From Natrinema versiforme (lineage in GTDB: Archaea; Halobacteriota; Halobacteria; Halobacteriales; Natrialbaceae), in NCBI RefSeq assembly GCF_005576615.1, contig NZ_CP040330.1, positions 3,472,001-3,536,000 on the forward strand: DNA of 64,000 nucleotides, given 5' to 3'. Position 1 is the stretch's first letter, and each line of letters starts with the position of its first letter. The notes under the pieces were generated by a model. It was given only the letters and a program-made list of their open reading frames with translations. It had not been told where the DNA came from and ran no database searches. A program made the translations under genes and the position numbers. Of the stretch, positions 36,134 through 45,092 are shown one piece after another.

Positions 36134-36787
36134 TTACCACGCCGACCAGGCGCTGCTCTGCTCGTCGTAGGCGTAGACGCGCTTGACGTCCTTCGCGAAG
36201 GCGGTGTCGCCGCCCTCGTCGAAGCGGTCCCGTCGGTAGCCCTCGGCGTCGCCGCGGACGACGAAGGCGTCGATCTCGAACTCGTCGTCGCCGAAGGACT
36301 CGACCGCGCCGACCTCGAACTCGTAGTCGCCGGGGACGTGGACGGTGATGCTCCGGCTGTCGTCTCTCGAGCCGTCTTGGGGATGGACGGTGACGTTGAC
36401 GCCGACGTTGTCGACCTCGCGGGTCCAGACGGTCTCGATCTCGTCCGCGGGAGCCTCCTCGACTCGCTTCTGGCCGTCGAGTTCGACGCTCGTTACGCGA
36501 ACCGTCGAGAGGACTTCCTCGGTCTCGAGGATGAACTCGTCGCCGACCTCGATCGTCTCGTCTTCGGGCGTGGTGACGTTCGCCGTAAAGGACTCGCCGC
36601 CCTGCGAGACGACCACGTCGACCGTGACCTCGCTCTCGCGGTCGGGCTGGACTTTGTGAACGTGACTACACTCGCTGCACCGAACGGTGAGGGTACCGCC
36701 GCCTTCCGTGAGTACCTCGTGGACCGTCTCGAGGTCCGGCGAGCACGAGGGACAGGGCGTCGGAACCCGATCCGGGATTTCGCTCAT
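36134..36787 (-). CDS. HVO_0476-family zinc finger protein
   Basis: 217-residue cytosolic protein of the haloarchaeal HVO_0476 family. The N-terminus has a zinc ribbon: Cys12 and Cys15 in TPCPSCSPDL, and Cys37 and Cys40 in VRCSECSHVHKVQ. The rest is beta-rich and acidic. The biochemical role is unknown; a nucleic acid or translation-related role is only suggested by the zinc ribbon. It is on the same strand as the pcm genes (79 nt upstream of them). Confidence 0.85.
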   Translation of the reverse strand: MSEIPDRVPTPCPSCSPDLETVHEVLTEGGGTLTVRCSECSHVHKVQPDRESEVTVDVVVSQGGESFTANVTTPEDETIEVGDEFILETEEVLSTVRVTSVELDGQKRVEEAPADEIETVWTREVDNVGVNVTVHPQDGSRDDSRSITVHVPGDYEFEVGAVESFGDDEFEIDAFVVRGDAEGYRRDRFDEGGDTAFAKDVKRVYAYDEQSSAWSAW

Positions 36788-36913
36788 AACCCATCGTAGC
36801 GGCTACGCACCTAAAAGCCGATTGAACCGGTCGTCGCCGCCTGCGATCCTCGACTGTCGACCGAACCGGCCGACTGCATCGGGTTCGGTTCGGGAGGCGG
36901 GCGTGAGACGCGG

Positions 36914-37495
36914 TTAGTTCCCCTGAATCGCGTCGATGACCATCGCCGCGGCGACGATGGGCTCTTTCGGGACGGAGCTGGCGTCGTCGATGACGATCTC
37001 GTAGCGGTCCCGCAGCGAGAACTGGCCGTCGATCGAGCCGACGTGATCGCCCGTCTGGTCGGTGATCTCGTACTTGTGGGGAATCAAGCCGCCGAACGGA
37101 ACGACGTTCCGAGCCAGCGTCACCATCGCGCCGCGGGAGTTGATCTCGGCCAGTTTCTCCTCGGTCGTCGCGTCGCGGATCTTCCACGTATCCTGGAGCA
37201 GCGAGTAGTCGTTGTCCAGAATGATCAGATCCTCGCCGGTTCGGGCGTCCGTGAGGACGTAGTTCCCCGCCACGTCGATGATGCCACCGGCTTTGACCGT
37301 GAACACCTCGTCGCCGTCGGCGTCGACGAAGGGGAACTCCTCTTTCATCTTCAGCATCTTCTGTTTCCCCCGGAGGACGACGTTCCCGTCGCGGTCGAGC
37401 GCTCGGTACTTGTTTCGAATAAAGCCCTGTTCGACCGTGTAGCGGTCGTCCGTAAGTTCGATACCCTCGATATCGTACCCTCGAGTGTCGCTCAT
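36914..37495 (-). CDS. LURP-one-related (tubby-like fold) protein
   Basis: 193 residues starting MSDTRGYDIEGIELTDDRYTVEQ. The pattern of short strands with FIRNKYRALDRDGNVVLRGKQKMLKMKEEF and YVLTDARTGEDLIILDNDYSLLQDTWKIRD fits LURP-one-related proteins, whose 12-stranded barrel resembles Tubby/scramblase. The C-terminal VPKEPIVAAAMVIDAIQGN looks like the central helix of that fold. The ATG at 37495 is used rather than the one at 37504; the difference is 3 residues. Function in archaea is unknown. Confidence 0.82.
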   Translation of the reverse strand: MSDTRGYDIEGIELTDDRYTVEQGFIRNKYRALDRDGNVVLRGKQKMLKMKEEFPFVDADGDEVFTVKAGGIIDVAGNYVLTDARTGEDLIILDNDYSLLQDTWKIRDATTEEKLAEINSRGAMVTLARNVVPFGGLIPHKYEITDQTGDHVGSIDGQFSLRDRYEIVIDDASSVPKEPIVAAAMVIDAIQGN

Positions 37496-37633
37496 CGTCC
37501 TCACTCAGACAATGCCCATACTTGAATCTACCAGGTTCAGACAGGAATACTGATGTGTTAGACGAGCCGATACGAGGACTTCTCCGGCTCGAGACCGGGT
37601 CCGCTCGAGAGGCGCTGAGAGAGCGCGTTCCGG

Positions 37634-38638
37634 TCAGTCGGATTCCGGCGTCGGCAGTTCGATCGGATCGCCGTCGGCGAAGACCGTCGGCTCACGGAGG
37701 ATGCCGTCGAGGTGGATCGGCGCTTCCGTCTCGCCACCGATCCCCGCGTTGTCGCCGATCGCGATGTGGACGGTACCACCCGCCTTCTCGTCCAACAGGA
37801 CCGAGCCGACGAGTTCGGTGACGGCGACGTTCGTGCCGATGCCGAGTTCCGCGAGGTTGTACGCGGCGTCGCCGACCGTCTCCGCGGCTTCGCCGCTCCG
37901 TTCCGAGGCGCTTCGCGCCTCGCTTTCCTCCGCCGCGTTCTCGACCGTCTCGCGGATCTCGTCGTCCGAGATGTGCGTGACGAGACCGTCCTCGACCTCG
38001 AAGGTGAGCCGGTGACCGTCCGCGAGCAGCCCGTGGGGCCGCATCGTCCCGTCGACGACGAAGGTGCCGTCGGCGGTCTCGGGGCTGATGAAGACCTCTC
38101 CCGCGGGAAGGTTCGACATCTCGCCGGGCTCGTGGACGATGCCGGTATCGGAGAGCCACTCGCGGTCCGCGACGCCGAACGTGATATCGGTTCCGGCGTC
38201 GGTCGTCACCCGAATCTCGTCGGCTCCGGCGACCTGTTCCCGGACCGCCTCGCAGTGGGCCGCGATCGACTCGTAGTCGGCTGCCAACCCGGTCGTGAAA
38301 ACGTCCTCGGTGATCCCCGGGAGCGTCGCGACCCGTGCCCCAGCCTCGTTTGCCTCAGTCCGGGCGCGGGTGTGACTCAGGCTCTTGGTCGTCGGCGCGA
38401 GGACCACGTCAGCCGCCGCCATCGCGGCCGCGACGGGCTCGGGAGGCTCGCTGCCGTGGGTCTCGCCCGGCGGATAGCGGACGATCACGGCGTCGTCGGT
38501 GATCTCGCTCGCAACCTCGTAGATCGCCTCCCCGATCGGTTCGCGCTCGTCGTCCGTCACGACCGCACACGACTCCTCCCCCTCGAGATTCAGACACTGG
38601 CGGACCGCCGTCTCCGCCGCGGCTCGAAGTGCTGTCAT
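37634..38638 (-). CDS. Aminopeptidase, M29 (thermophilic aminopeptidase) family-like
   Basis: 334-residue metallo-aminopeptidase candidate. Family-like segments are GEMSNLPAGEVFISPETADGTFVVDG (about 191-216), NLAELGIGTN (about 264-273) and GTVHIAIGDNAG (about 291-302), where the Glu/His/Asp residues would bind the two metals. It is shorter than classical 400-residue M29 enzymes, so the assignment is to the clan rather than to a defined enzyme. No signal peptide. Single gene, with the LURP-like gene downstream. Confidence 0.78.
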   Translation of the reverse strand: MTALRAAAETAVRQCLNLEGEESCAVVTDDEREPIGEAIYEVASEITDDAVIVRYPPGETHGSEPPEPVAAAMAAADVVLAPTTKSLSHTRARTEANEAGARVATLPGITEDVFTTGLAADYESIAAHCEAVREQVAGADEIRVTTDAGTDITFGVADREWLSDTGIVHEPGEMSNLPAGEVFISPETADGTFVVDGTMRPHGLLADGHRLTFEVEDGLVTHISDDEIRETVENAAEESEARSASERSGEAAETVGDAAYNLAELGIGTNVAVTELVGSVLLDEKAGGTVHIAIGDNAGIGGETEAPIHLDGILREPTVFADGDPIELPTPESD

Positions 38639-38876
38639 ACGTGCGTGTGCGGCGAGCGGACCGATATGTCTTGCCCTCGGCCGCGATCGCGGGCGCTCTG
38701 CCGGTTTCTCCGTGAGGGTGCCAGCGACGGGAGCGACGGCTCGAGTCGCCGGCTCGAGATCCGTGCGACTGAATGTCGAGATCGGGCTCGAGACCGATTG
38801 AGAACTCCGATCCGAGTGAATATCGGCTGAGAGGCCTCGAAACGATTATCCCGCTCGGTGAGTCACTCTCGGGTAT

Positions 38877-39890
38877 ATGCAACAGGTCGCCATCAACGGC
38901 TACGGCACGATCGGCAAGCGCGTCGCGGACGCCGTCCGACAGCAGCCCGACATGGAGGTGCTGGGCGTCGCGAAGACGCGCCCGAACTTCGAGGCCGAGA
39001 CGGCCATCGACAAGGGATTCTCGCTCTACGCGGCCGTCGAGGAACGCGAGGAGCTGTTCGCCGAGGCCGGTCTCGACATCGCTGGGCCGGTCGACGACCT
39101 CGTCGCCGACGCCGATGTCGTCGTCGACGCCACGCCCTCGGGCATCGGGGCCGAGAACAAGGACCTCTACGAGGAACACGACACGCCCGCGCTCTATCAG
39201 GGCGGCGAGGACGCCGACCTCGTCGACGTGAGCTTCAACGCGCGCTCGAACTTCGAGAACGCCGTCGACGCCGACCACGTCCGCGTCGTCTCCTGTAACA
39301 CGACCGGACTCTCCCGAGTCATCGCGCCGCTGCGCGAGGAGTACGGCGTCGAGAAGGTCCGCGCGACGCTCGTCCGGCGCGGCGGCGACCCCGGCCAGAC
39401 CTCTCGCGGGCCGATCAACGACATCCTGCCGAACCCGGTGACGATCCCCTCTCACCACGGTCCCGACGTCGAGACCATCTTCCCCGATCTGGACATCGAC
39501 ACGCTCGGGATGAAGGTGCCCGCGACGCTGATGCACATGCACAGCCTCAATGTCACGCTCGAGGAGGAGGTCGACGCCGCCGAGGTCCGCGACCTGTTCG
39601 CCGACGAGTCGCGGCTGTTCCTGATCCCCGAGCGGATGGACATCGACGGCAGCGGGAAACTCAAGGAGTACGCCCTCGACGCGGGTCGGCCGCGGGGCGA
39701 CATCTGGGAGAACTGCATCTGGGAGGAGTCCGTTTCGACGGAAGGACGGGACTTCTACCTGTTCCAGGGCATCCACCAAGAGAGCGACGTGGTTCCGGAG
39801 AACGTCGATGCCATCCGCGCCGTGACCGGGACCGCCGACGCCGAGGAGAGCATCGAGACGACCAACGAGTCCCTCGGAATCGGGCTGTAG
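38877..39890 (+). CDS. gap: Type II glyceraldehyde-3-phosphate dehydrogenase
   Basis: Archaeal phosphorylating GAPDH, 337 residues. It begins [20 protein letters not shown] with the Rossmann GYGTIG loop. The catalytic Cys140 lies in [15 protein letters not shown], and [21 protein letters not shown] follows. [14 protein letters not shown] and the C-terminal [20 protein letters not shown] complete the family. It functions in glycolysis/gluconeogenesis. It stands alone between divergent M29-like peptidase and the Hsp20 gene. Confidence 0.96.
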   Translation: MQQVAINGYGTIGKRVADAVRQQPDMEVLGVAKTRPNFEAETAIDKGFSLYAAVEEREELFAEAGLDIAGPVDDLVADADVVVDATPSGIGAENKDLYEEHDTPALYQGGEDADLVDVSFNARSNFENAVDADHVRVVSCNTTGLSRVIAPLREEYGVEKVRATLVRRGGDPGQTSRGPINDILPNPVTIPSHHGPDVETIFPDLDIDTLGMKVPATLMHMHSLNVTLEEEVDAAEVRDLFADESRLFLIPERMDIDGSGKLKEYALDAGRPRGDIWENCIWEESVSTEGRDFYLFQGIHQESDVVPENVDAIRAVTGTADAEESIETTNESLGIGL

Positions 39891-40091
39891 AGGGTCTCGC
39901 GCGCGTCGCAGTCTCGTTTCGTGCGGTTGATTGCTTCCGGTTTCGCGAAATCGTCCCGGTTCCGTTCTCGCGCCGCTCGAGCCGAGTACCGGACAAACGG
40001 CCCGTTTCGAGAACCACAGACGGCGACGACGGTTCTCGGATCGTATAGCAACGACAGAAAGTTTTTGCCACGCGATACCCTAGACACCCCC

Positions 40092-40493
40092 ATGCGCCGA
40101 GACGACCGCGACGAACCCTTCGACGATCTGTTCCGCGAAATCGAACGAATGATGAACGAGATGATGAGCGGCGCGGACGGCAACGTCAATTTTGACTCCT
40201 CGAGCAGCGTCGACAACGGCTTCGGGATGGACACCCACGTCGACATCCACGAGACCGACGAGGAGGTTCGCGTCGTCGCGGACCTCCCCGGCGTCGAGAA
40301 GGACAACATCGAACTCGAGTGCGACGGCAAGACGCTGACTATCTCCGCCGAAAGCGAGCACCGCCAGTACGACGAGCGCGTCTCCCTGCCGACCCGCGTC
40401 AACGAACACACCGCATCCGCGACCTACAACAACGGCGTCCTCGAAGTCGTCTTCGATCGCGCCGAACAGTCCTCGGACATCAGCCTCGAGTAG
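40092..40493 (+). CDS. Hsp20/alpha-crystallin small heat-shock protein
   Basis: 133 residues. The alpha-crystallin domain covers about 45-125: HVDIHETDEEVRVVADLPGVEKDNIELECDGKTLTISAESE, then RVSLPTRVNEHTASATYNNGVLEVVFDR. The N-terminal MRRDDRDEPFDDLFREIERMMNEMMSG is the usual helix of haloarchaeal Hsp20. ATP-independent holdase that keeps unfolding proteins soluble. The ATG at 40092 lies about 28 nt after a GTTTTTGCC string. Confidence 0.93.
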   Translation: MRRDDRDEPFDDLFREIERMMNEMMSGADGNVNFDSSSSVDNGFGMDTHVDIHETDEEVRVVADLPGVEKDNIELECDGKTLTISAESEHRQYDERVSLPTRVNEHTASATYNNGVLEVVFDRAEQSSDISLE

Positions 40494-40522
40494 TCGGGCC
40501 GTCGCGGTCGTAGTTTTTCCGA

Positions 40523-41395
40523 CTACCGGTCCCCCGCAGCGGTGCGTATCGCGGCCGCCAGCCGATCGTAGAAGTCCGGTTCGTACTTCGTCTCCTCGTC
40601 GATCGTCGGCCGCGCGTTCGTCTCGTTTATCACCAGCCGGTCGTCCGTCTCGAGCAGATCGACGCCGAGGAACGGGATCTCGAGCGCCGCCCCAACCCGC
40701 TCGGCCAACTCGCGGTACTCATCGGGCAACTCGACGCCCGTCGCCTCCGCGCCGCGGTGGACGTTGTGCTTCCACTGGCCCTCGCTGACCGCCGCGTCGG
40801 GTAGCCGGCGCTCGACCGCGCCGACGTACTCCCCCTCGAGTATCATCACCCGGTAGTCGGTCGCGTTCGGGAGGTACTCCTGGACGAGAAACGACTGGTC
40901 GCCCGTCGCCTTGTAATCGTGGACCAGCGAGAGGTAGTCACAGATGCCGAGAAACGAGTCCAGATCGTGGGCCTTCGCGACGCCGACCCCCCGCGTCGTC
41001 GAGTTGGGCTTGACCACGACCGGCGGCTCGAACCGCTCGAAGACGTCGGCCAACTCGTCCGCTCCGACATCGTTAGAGACATAGACCGATTTCGGGACCG
41101 GCAGCTCGGCCCGCCCGAGCCGCGCCAGCACCTCGGCCTTGTTCCGCGAGGTCAGCACCGTCTCGTGATCGTTGAGCCACGGCACCTCGAGCAAGGCGTC
41201 GGCGACCCCTCCCTCCATGAGTCGGCCGGGGTAGACGAAGCCGACATCGTACGCGTCGGGCTCCCACGGCGGGTCGTCGAGCGCGACCGTGCGCTCGCGC
41301 ACGGGCACGTGATGAACCCGTATCCCCCGCTCGGCCAGCGGCTCCCCCATCCGCTCGAACGTCTCCTTGTCGTTCGCAACCGCGAGATCGATCAT
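40523..41395 (-). CDS. RimK-like ATP-grasp ligase
   Basis: 290 residues. ATP-grasp fold visible: NKAEVLARLGRAELPVPKSVYV (about 87-108), the Lys-containing PPVVVKPNSTTRGVGVAKAHD, and the catalytic end FLGVDLLETDDRLVINETNARPTID, where the Glu/Asn pair binds Mg2+. RimK-type enzymes join an amino acid to a carboxyl group of a protein or small molecule; the substrate here is not known. The start at 41395 is chosen because the longer in-frame ORF begins in non-coding-looking sequence. Confidence 0.86.
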   Translation of the reverse strand: MIDLAVANDKETFERMGEPLAERGIRVHHVPVRERTVALDDPPWEPDAYDVGFVYPGRLMEGGVADALLEVPWLNDHETVLTSRNKAEVLARLGRAELPVPKSVYVSNDVGADELADVFERFEPPVVVKPNSTTRGVGVAKAHDLDSFLGICDYLSLVHDYKATGDQSFLVQEYLPNATDYRVMILEGEYVGAVERRLPDAAVSEGQWKHNVHRGAEATGVELPDEYRELAERVGAALEIPFLGVDLLETDDRLVINETNARPTIDEETKYEPDFYDRLAAAIRTAAGDR

Positions 41396-41633
41396 ACCCG
41401 GTACTCGGGAGGAGACGAGCAAAAAGGTGCTCGAGACGGCCGTCCTCGAATCGCGGGTTCGGTGGCCGGGAGTGCGTCTCGAGCATCGGCGAGAGACGTA
41501 CGACTCGGGGGAGGGCAGGCGGTTCACCGAACCGACCGCGAGTGAGTGCCGAAGGCACGAACGAGCGGGCCGACGACTGATGTGAACGAGTGACTAACAG
41601 GAACGAGTGAACGGAGGGAGGAGTGCTTTTAAT

Positions 41634-41688
41634 CGAATTTTTGCTCTGCGTGCGGTCGCAAAGCGACCGCACGCAGAGCAAAAATTCG
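41634..41688 (-). terminator. Perfect 26-bp hairpin after rpl10e
   Basis: Arms 41634-41659 and 41663-41688 are exactly complementary over 26 bp around a 3-nt loop (AAA on the plus strand). It begins 2 nt after the rpl10e stop codon and is by far the strongest inverted repeat in the window. In the rpl10e mRNA it would be followed by ATTAAAAGC. It may terminate the transcript or protect its 3' end. Confidence 0.75.
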
Positions 41689-41690
41689 TT

Positions 41691-42221
41691 TTACGCGATA
41701 AGCTGTTCCTCGCCGCGCTCGATGACGACGCGACACGGCGGCGAGATCTTGTTGTAGGAGCGTCGAAGCGCGTCCTTGGCGAACTCGGCGTCGTCGACGT
41801 CACACCAGATGGTGAAGATGCGCTCGCCGGCGTCGATGCGAGCGGCGGTGCCGACGATCTTCCCGAAGGCCTGTCGCATCCCGTCGGACACACGGTCCGC
41901 ACCCGCACCCGTCGCCTGCTTGTTCTCCCGGATGACGTGGTGGGGGAACTTGCGCAGGACCATCTTGTAGTTGTTCTCGCCGGCGTTTTTCAGCATGTGA
42001 CGGTTCGCCGAAAGGCGCGAGGCCTCGAGGCTTCCGTGGCGGATCTGGACCTCTTCCTCGGTGATCAGGCTGATCTGGACGGGGTAGTCCTCGGCGTTCG
42101 CCTGAGCGTCGCCCATCTTGTGCTGTGCGATCTTCGATCCGGGGATGCCAGTAATGTATTCGCGGCGCGTGTAGGCCGGCTTACTGATCTCCCGGTACAT
42201 GGAGGCAGGTTTGTCGGACAT
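41691..42221 (-). CDS. rpl10e: 50S ribosomal protein L10e (uL16)
   Basis: 176 residues. Archaeal/eukaryotic L10e pattern: [31 protein letters not shown] at the start and [55 protein letters not shown] in the middle, which holds the P-loop-like part near the peptidyl transferase centre. [35 protein letters not shown] closes it. It is immediately followed by the 26-bp hairpin. Confidence 0.96.
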   Translation of the reverse strand: MSDKPASMYREISKPAYTRREYITGIPGSKIAQHKMGDAQANAEDYPVQISLITEEEVQIRHGSLEASRLSANRHMLKNAGENNYKMVLRKFPHHVIRENKQATGAGADRVSDGMRQAFGKIVGTAARIDAGERIFTIWCDVDDAEFAKDALRRSYNKISPPCRVVIERGEEQLIA

Positions 42222-42324
42222 GGTGGTTACTTACGAAAACGGAAGCCCACCGAGCGGATAAAGGCTTCGAAGCGCCGCGTCGAGTCCGTTCCGCCGACAG
42301 TCGGTGACTGACCGTAACCGGAAC

Positions 42325-42555
42325 TCAGTTCGCGGGGACGTATTCGGCGTCGGACTGCTCGATCAGCCCCTCGCCCTCGAGCGAGGAGAGCACGCTCAGA
42401 ATCGTGAGTTTCTGCATGTTCAGCAGCCGGCTCAGGTCTGCGGTCGTCGCTCCCCCGGTCGCCTCGAGGGTGAGGTAGACGAGTTTGCTTTGGGCGGAGT
42501 CGAGTTCGGTCGGGAGCTGTTCGAGTCGATCGGTCGTCTGCGCGTCTCGCAACAT
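42325..42555 (-). CDS. Small winged-helix protein (TrmB/MarR-like)
   Basis: 76 residues, probably a DNA-binding winged helix: SKLVYLTLEATGGATTADLSRLLNMQKLTILSVLSSLEGEGLIEQSDAEYVPA contains the recognition-helix pattern and wing. A GGCTTATACACG TATA-like box on the minus strand at 42581-42592 lies about 28 nt upstream of the ATG at 42555, so that start is preferred to an in-frame GTG at 42573. It is upstream of rpl10e on the same strand; whether it regulates anything there is unknown. Confidence 0.75.
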   Translation of the reverse strand: MLRDAQTTDRLEQLPTELDSAQSKLVYLTLEATGGATTADLSRLLNMQKLTILSVLSSLEGEGLIEQSDAEYVPAN

Positions 42556-42751
42556 CGTACGAACGGCGACCACGAACTCGTGTATAAGCCTATGGGAGAG
42601 TGGGTATATAGACGCTAGTAGATATTATTGTGTATATATGCCGCATGAGAGTGAACGCGAGCGACGGAGGACGCGATTCGGGCACGCGAATTCGCGGTCG
42701 AACTCGCATCTCGGCGGCGTGTTTAAGGTTCCGCCGCCGAAACGGGTTCCC

Positions 42752-43984
42752 ATGAGGAGTTTTCGGATCGGGTCCCTGTTCGGGATCCCGATTAAACTGG
42801 ACCTGACGTTCCTGCTGGTGCTCCCGCTGTTCGCGTATCTCATCGGGGCCCAGATCGAGGGCGTCGCGACGATACTGAACGAGGGGTTGATGGCCGGAAT
42901 CGACGTCGGCGCAATCACCGGCGGCGCGATGCCGTGGCTACTCGGGTTAGCCGCCGCGGTCGGCCTGTTCGTCGGCGTCGTACTCCACGAACTCGGCCAC
43001 TCGCTGACCGCCCAGCGGTACGGGTTTCCGATCGAATCGATCACGCTCTGGCTGTTCGGCGGGATCGCCGCCTTCTCGGAAATGCCCGAAGACTGGCGAC
43101 AGGAACTCAACATCGCCGTCGCCGGTCCCATCGTCAGCGTACTGGTCGGCGTCGGATCGTACCTGCTCTTCGTGGTCACCCCCGAGAGCCTCAGCGGCGT
43201 GCGGTTCGTCCTCGGCTATCTCGCCGTGTTGAACGTCGCACTGGCCATCTTCAACATGGTACCAGCCTTCCCGATGGACGGCGGGCGAGTGCTGCGAGCG
43301 CTGCTGGCCCGCAACCAACCGTACGCGCGGGCGACCCAGCAGGCCGCAAGCGTCGGTAAGCTCTTCGCGGTCGGCATGGGGCTGTTCGGGCTGTTCGTCA
43401 CGTTCAACCCGCTCCTGATCGGCGTCGCCTTCTTCGTCTACATCGCCGCCTCGAGCGAGGCCCAGCAGGTGACGATGAAGGCGGCCTTTCAGGACGTCAC
43501 CGTCGGCGATATCATGACGCCGGCGAGCGAGCTTCACACCGTCGAACCCGATACGACGGTCGCGACGTTGATCCAGCGGATGTTCACGGAGCGCCACACC
43601 GGCTATCCGGTCATCGACACCAACGCGTTCGAGGGCGAGCGGCTCGTCGGGCTCGTGACGCTGAGCGACGCCCGTGAGATCGACCCGGTCGAGCGCGACA
43701 CCTATTCCGTCGAAGACGTGATGACGCGGGACCTACAGACGATCTCGCCCGACTCGGACGCTATGACCGCGATCGAGCGGATGCGAGAGCACAATATCGG
43801 ACGGCTACTCGTCGTCGATAGCGCGGAACATCGTTCCGCTGACCGTTCGCGCGGCGAGACGCCGCGCGAAGACGACGCCGATCTCGTCGGACTGATCTCG
43901 CGGACCGACGTGATGACCGCCTTCGACATCGTCCAGCAAAGCGGTGCGATCGCGCCGTCGGGCCGACCGCGAACCGCGGACTGA
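42752..43984 (+). CDS. Site-2 protease (M50) with CBS pair
   Basis: Intramembrane metalloprotease of 410 residues. Residues 79-83 are HELGH (zinc site HExxH). The third ligand Asp is in NMVPAFPMDGGRVLRA (Asp176). Several membrane helices surround these. A CBS domain pair follows from about 250 (TVGDIMTPASELHTVEPDTTVATLIQRMF) and 320 to the end (SVEDVMTRDLQTISPDSDAMTAIERMREHNIGRLLVVD...LVGLISRTDV). Residues about 357-377 between the final strands are an acidic/Arg insertion coded by palindromic DNA. GTTTAAGG at 42721-42728 supports the ATG at 42752 as leaderless. S2P-CBS proteins release membrane-bound regulators or sense nucleotides. Confidence 0.9.
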   Translation: MRSFRIGSLFGIPIKLDLTFLLVLPLFAYLIGAQIEGVATILNEGLMAGIDVGAITGGAMPWLLGLAAAVGLFVGVVLHELGHSLTAQRYGFPIESITLWLFGGIAAFSEMPEDWRQELNIAVAGPIVSVLVGVGSYLLFVVTPESLSGVRFVLGYLAVLNVALAIFNMVPAFPMDGGRVLRALLARNQPYARATQQAASVGKLFAVGMGLFGLFVTFNPLLIGVAFFVYIAASSEAQQVTMKAAFQDVTVGDIMTPASELHTVEPDTTVATLIQRMFTERHTGYPVIDTNAFEGERLVGLVTLSDAREIDPVERDTYSVEDVMTRDLQTISPDSDAMTAIERMREHNIGRLLVVDSAEHRSADRSRGETPREDDADLVGLISRTDVMTAFDIVQQSGAIAPSGRPRTAD

Positions 43985-44081
43985 GTCCCCGAGGCAGTGT
44001 GAGAATCGATACCGGCAGTAACGGCCGGCTCGAGTGCCGAGACCAACATTCTTAACCGCGACCGGGGCCGACGATTCGGCG

Positions 44082-45092
44082 ATGCCACCGGCCATCGAGA
44101 CCGTCGACCTCGTGAAGGAGTACGGTGATTTGCGCGCCCTCCAAGAGCTGTCGCTGACCGTCGAGGAGGGCGAATTCTTCGGCCTGCTCGGCCCCAACGG
44201 CGCGGGGAAGACGACCTTTATCAACACGCTGGTCGGCCTGGTCCGCAAGACCGGCGGCGACGCGCGGGTCTTCGGCTACGACGTCGAGGAGGACTACCAG
44301 CAGGCCCGCGATGCGATCGGCCTCGCACCGCAGGAGTTCAACGTCGACCGGTTCTTCTCGATTCGGGAAGTGTTGAAGCACAAGGCCGGCTATCACGGCG
44401 TGCCCGAAAGCGAAGCCGCCGAACGGGCCGACGAGGTGCTCAAGCGGGTCGGGATCTACGACAAGCGCGACGAGCGCTTCGACTGGCTCTCCGGCGGGAT
44501 GAAACGCCGGCTGCTGCTCGCTCGAGCCCTCGTCACCGAGCCGGATCTGCTCATCTTGGACGAGCCGACCGCCGGCGTCGACGTCCAACTGCGCCACGAC
44601 CTCTGGGAGCTGGTCACCGAACTCAACGAGGAGGGGACGACGATTCTCCTCACGACGCACTACATCGAGGAGGCCGAACGCCTCTGTGACCGCGTGGCGA
44701 TCATGAACGAGGGCCGGAAGGTGACCGTCGCGACCCCGGACGAACTGAAGGGGCGAGGCACCGACACTATCGCCGTCCGCCTCGAGTCGGCACCCGCCAG
44801 CGCGCCCGATCTCGGCGCCTACGCACACGAAACGACGGTCTCCGGGGAGCGGCTCGAGGTCCGCGTCGACGACGGCGGCTCGACCGCGCCGCGGTTGCTC
44901 AACGACCTCGAGGCGATGGGCCACGAGATCGCCGACCTCGAGATCACGCGCACGTCGCTCGAGGAGATTTTCGTCGATCTCACCCGCAGCGAGGATCGGA
45001 CGGTGACGCGGTCGTCAGCGGAGAGTTCGGACGACGGCGAGACCGCGACCGATGGACGCGAACCCGAGCGCGAACAGGAGGGGGTCGCCTGA
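44082..45092 (+). CDS. ABC-2 type transporter, ATP-binding protein
   Basis: 336 residues. Walker A GLLGPNGAGKTTFINTLVG (about 37-55), signature DWLSGGMKRRLLLARALV, Walker B LLILDEPTAGVDVQLRHDLW, and the H-loop TTHYIEEAERLCD are all present, matching DrrA/NodI-like exporters of ABC-2 systems. A C-terminal acidic extension (RTVTRSSAESSDDGETATDG) is present. Its stop overlaps the permease start by one base. Likely exports a lipid, polysaccharide or drug; substrate unknown. Confidence 0.94.
   Translation: MPPAIETVDLVKEYGDLRALQELSLTVEEGEFFGLLGPNGAGKTTFINTLVGLVRKTGGDARVFGYDVEEDYQQARDAIGLAPQEFNVDRFFSIREVLKHKAGYHGVPESEAAERADEVLKRVGIYDKRDERFDWLSGGMKRRLLLARALVTEPDLLILDEPTAGVDVQLRHDLWELVTELNEEGTTILLTTHYIEEAERLCDRVAIMNEGRKVTVATPDELKGRGTDTIAVRLESAPASAPDLGAYAHETTVSGERLEVRVDDGGSTAPRLLNDLEAMGHEIADLEITRTSLEEIFVDLTRSEDRTVTRSSAESSDDGETATDGREPEREQEGVA

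Noticed and set aside
41396-41633. Possible small gene or CRISPR-like repeats between rimK-like and rpl10e
   Set aside because: Only degenerate GAACGAGTG-type strings are seen; no regular spacing or repeat.
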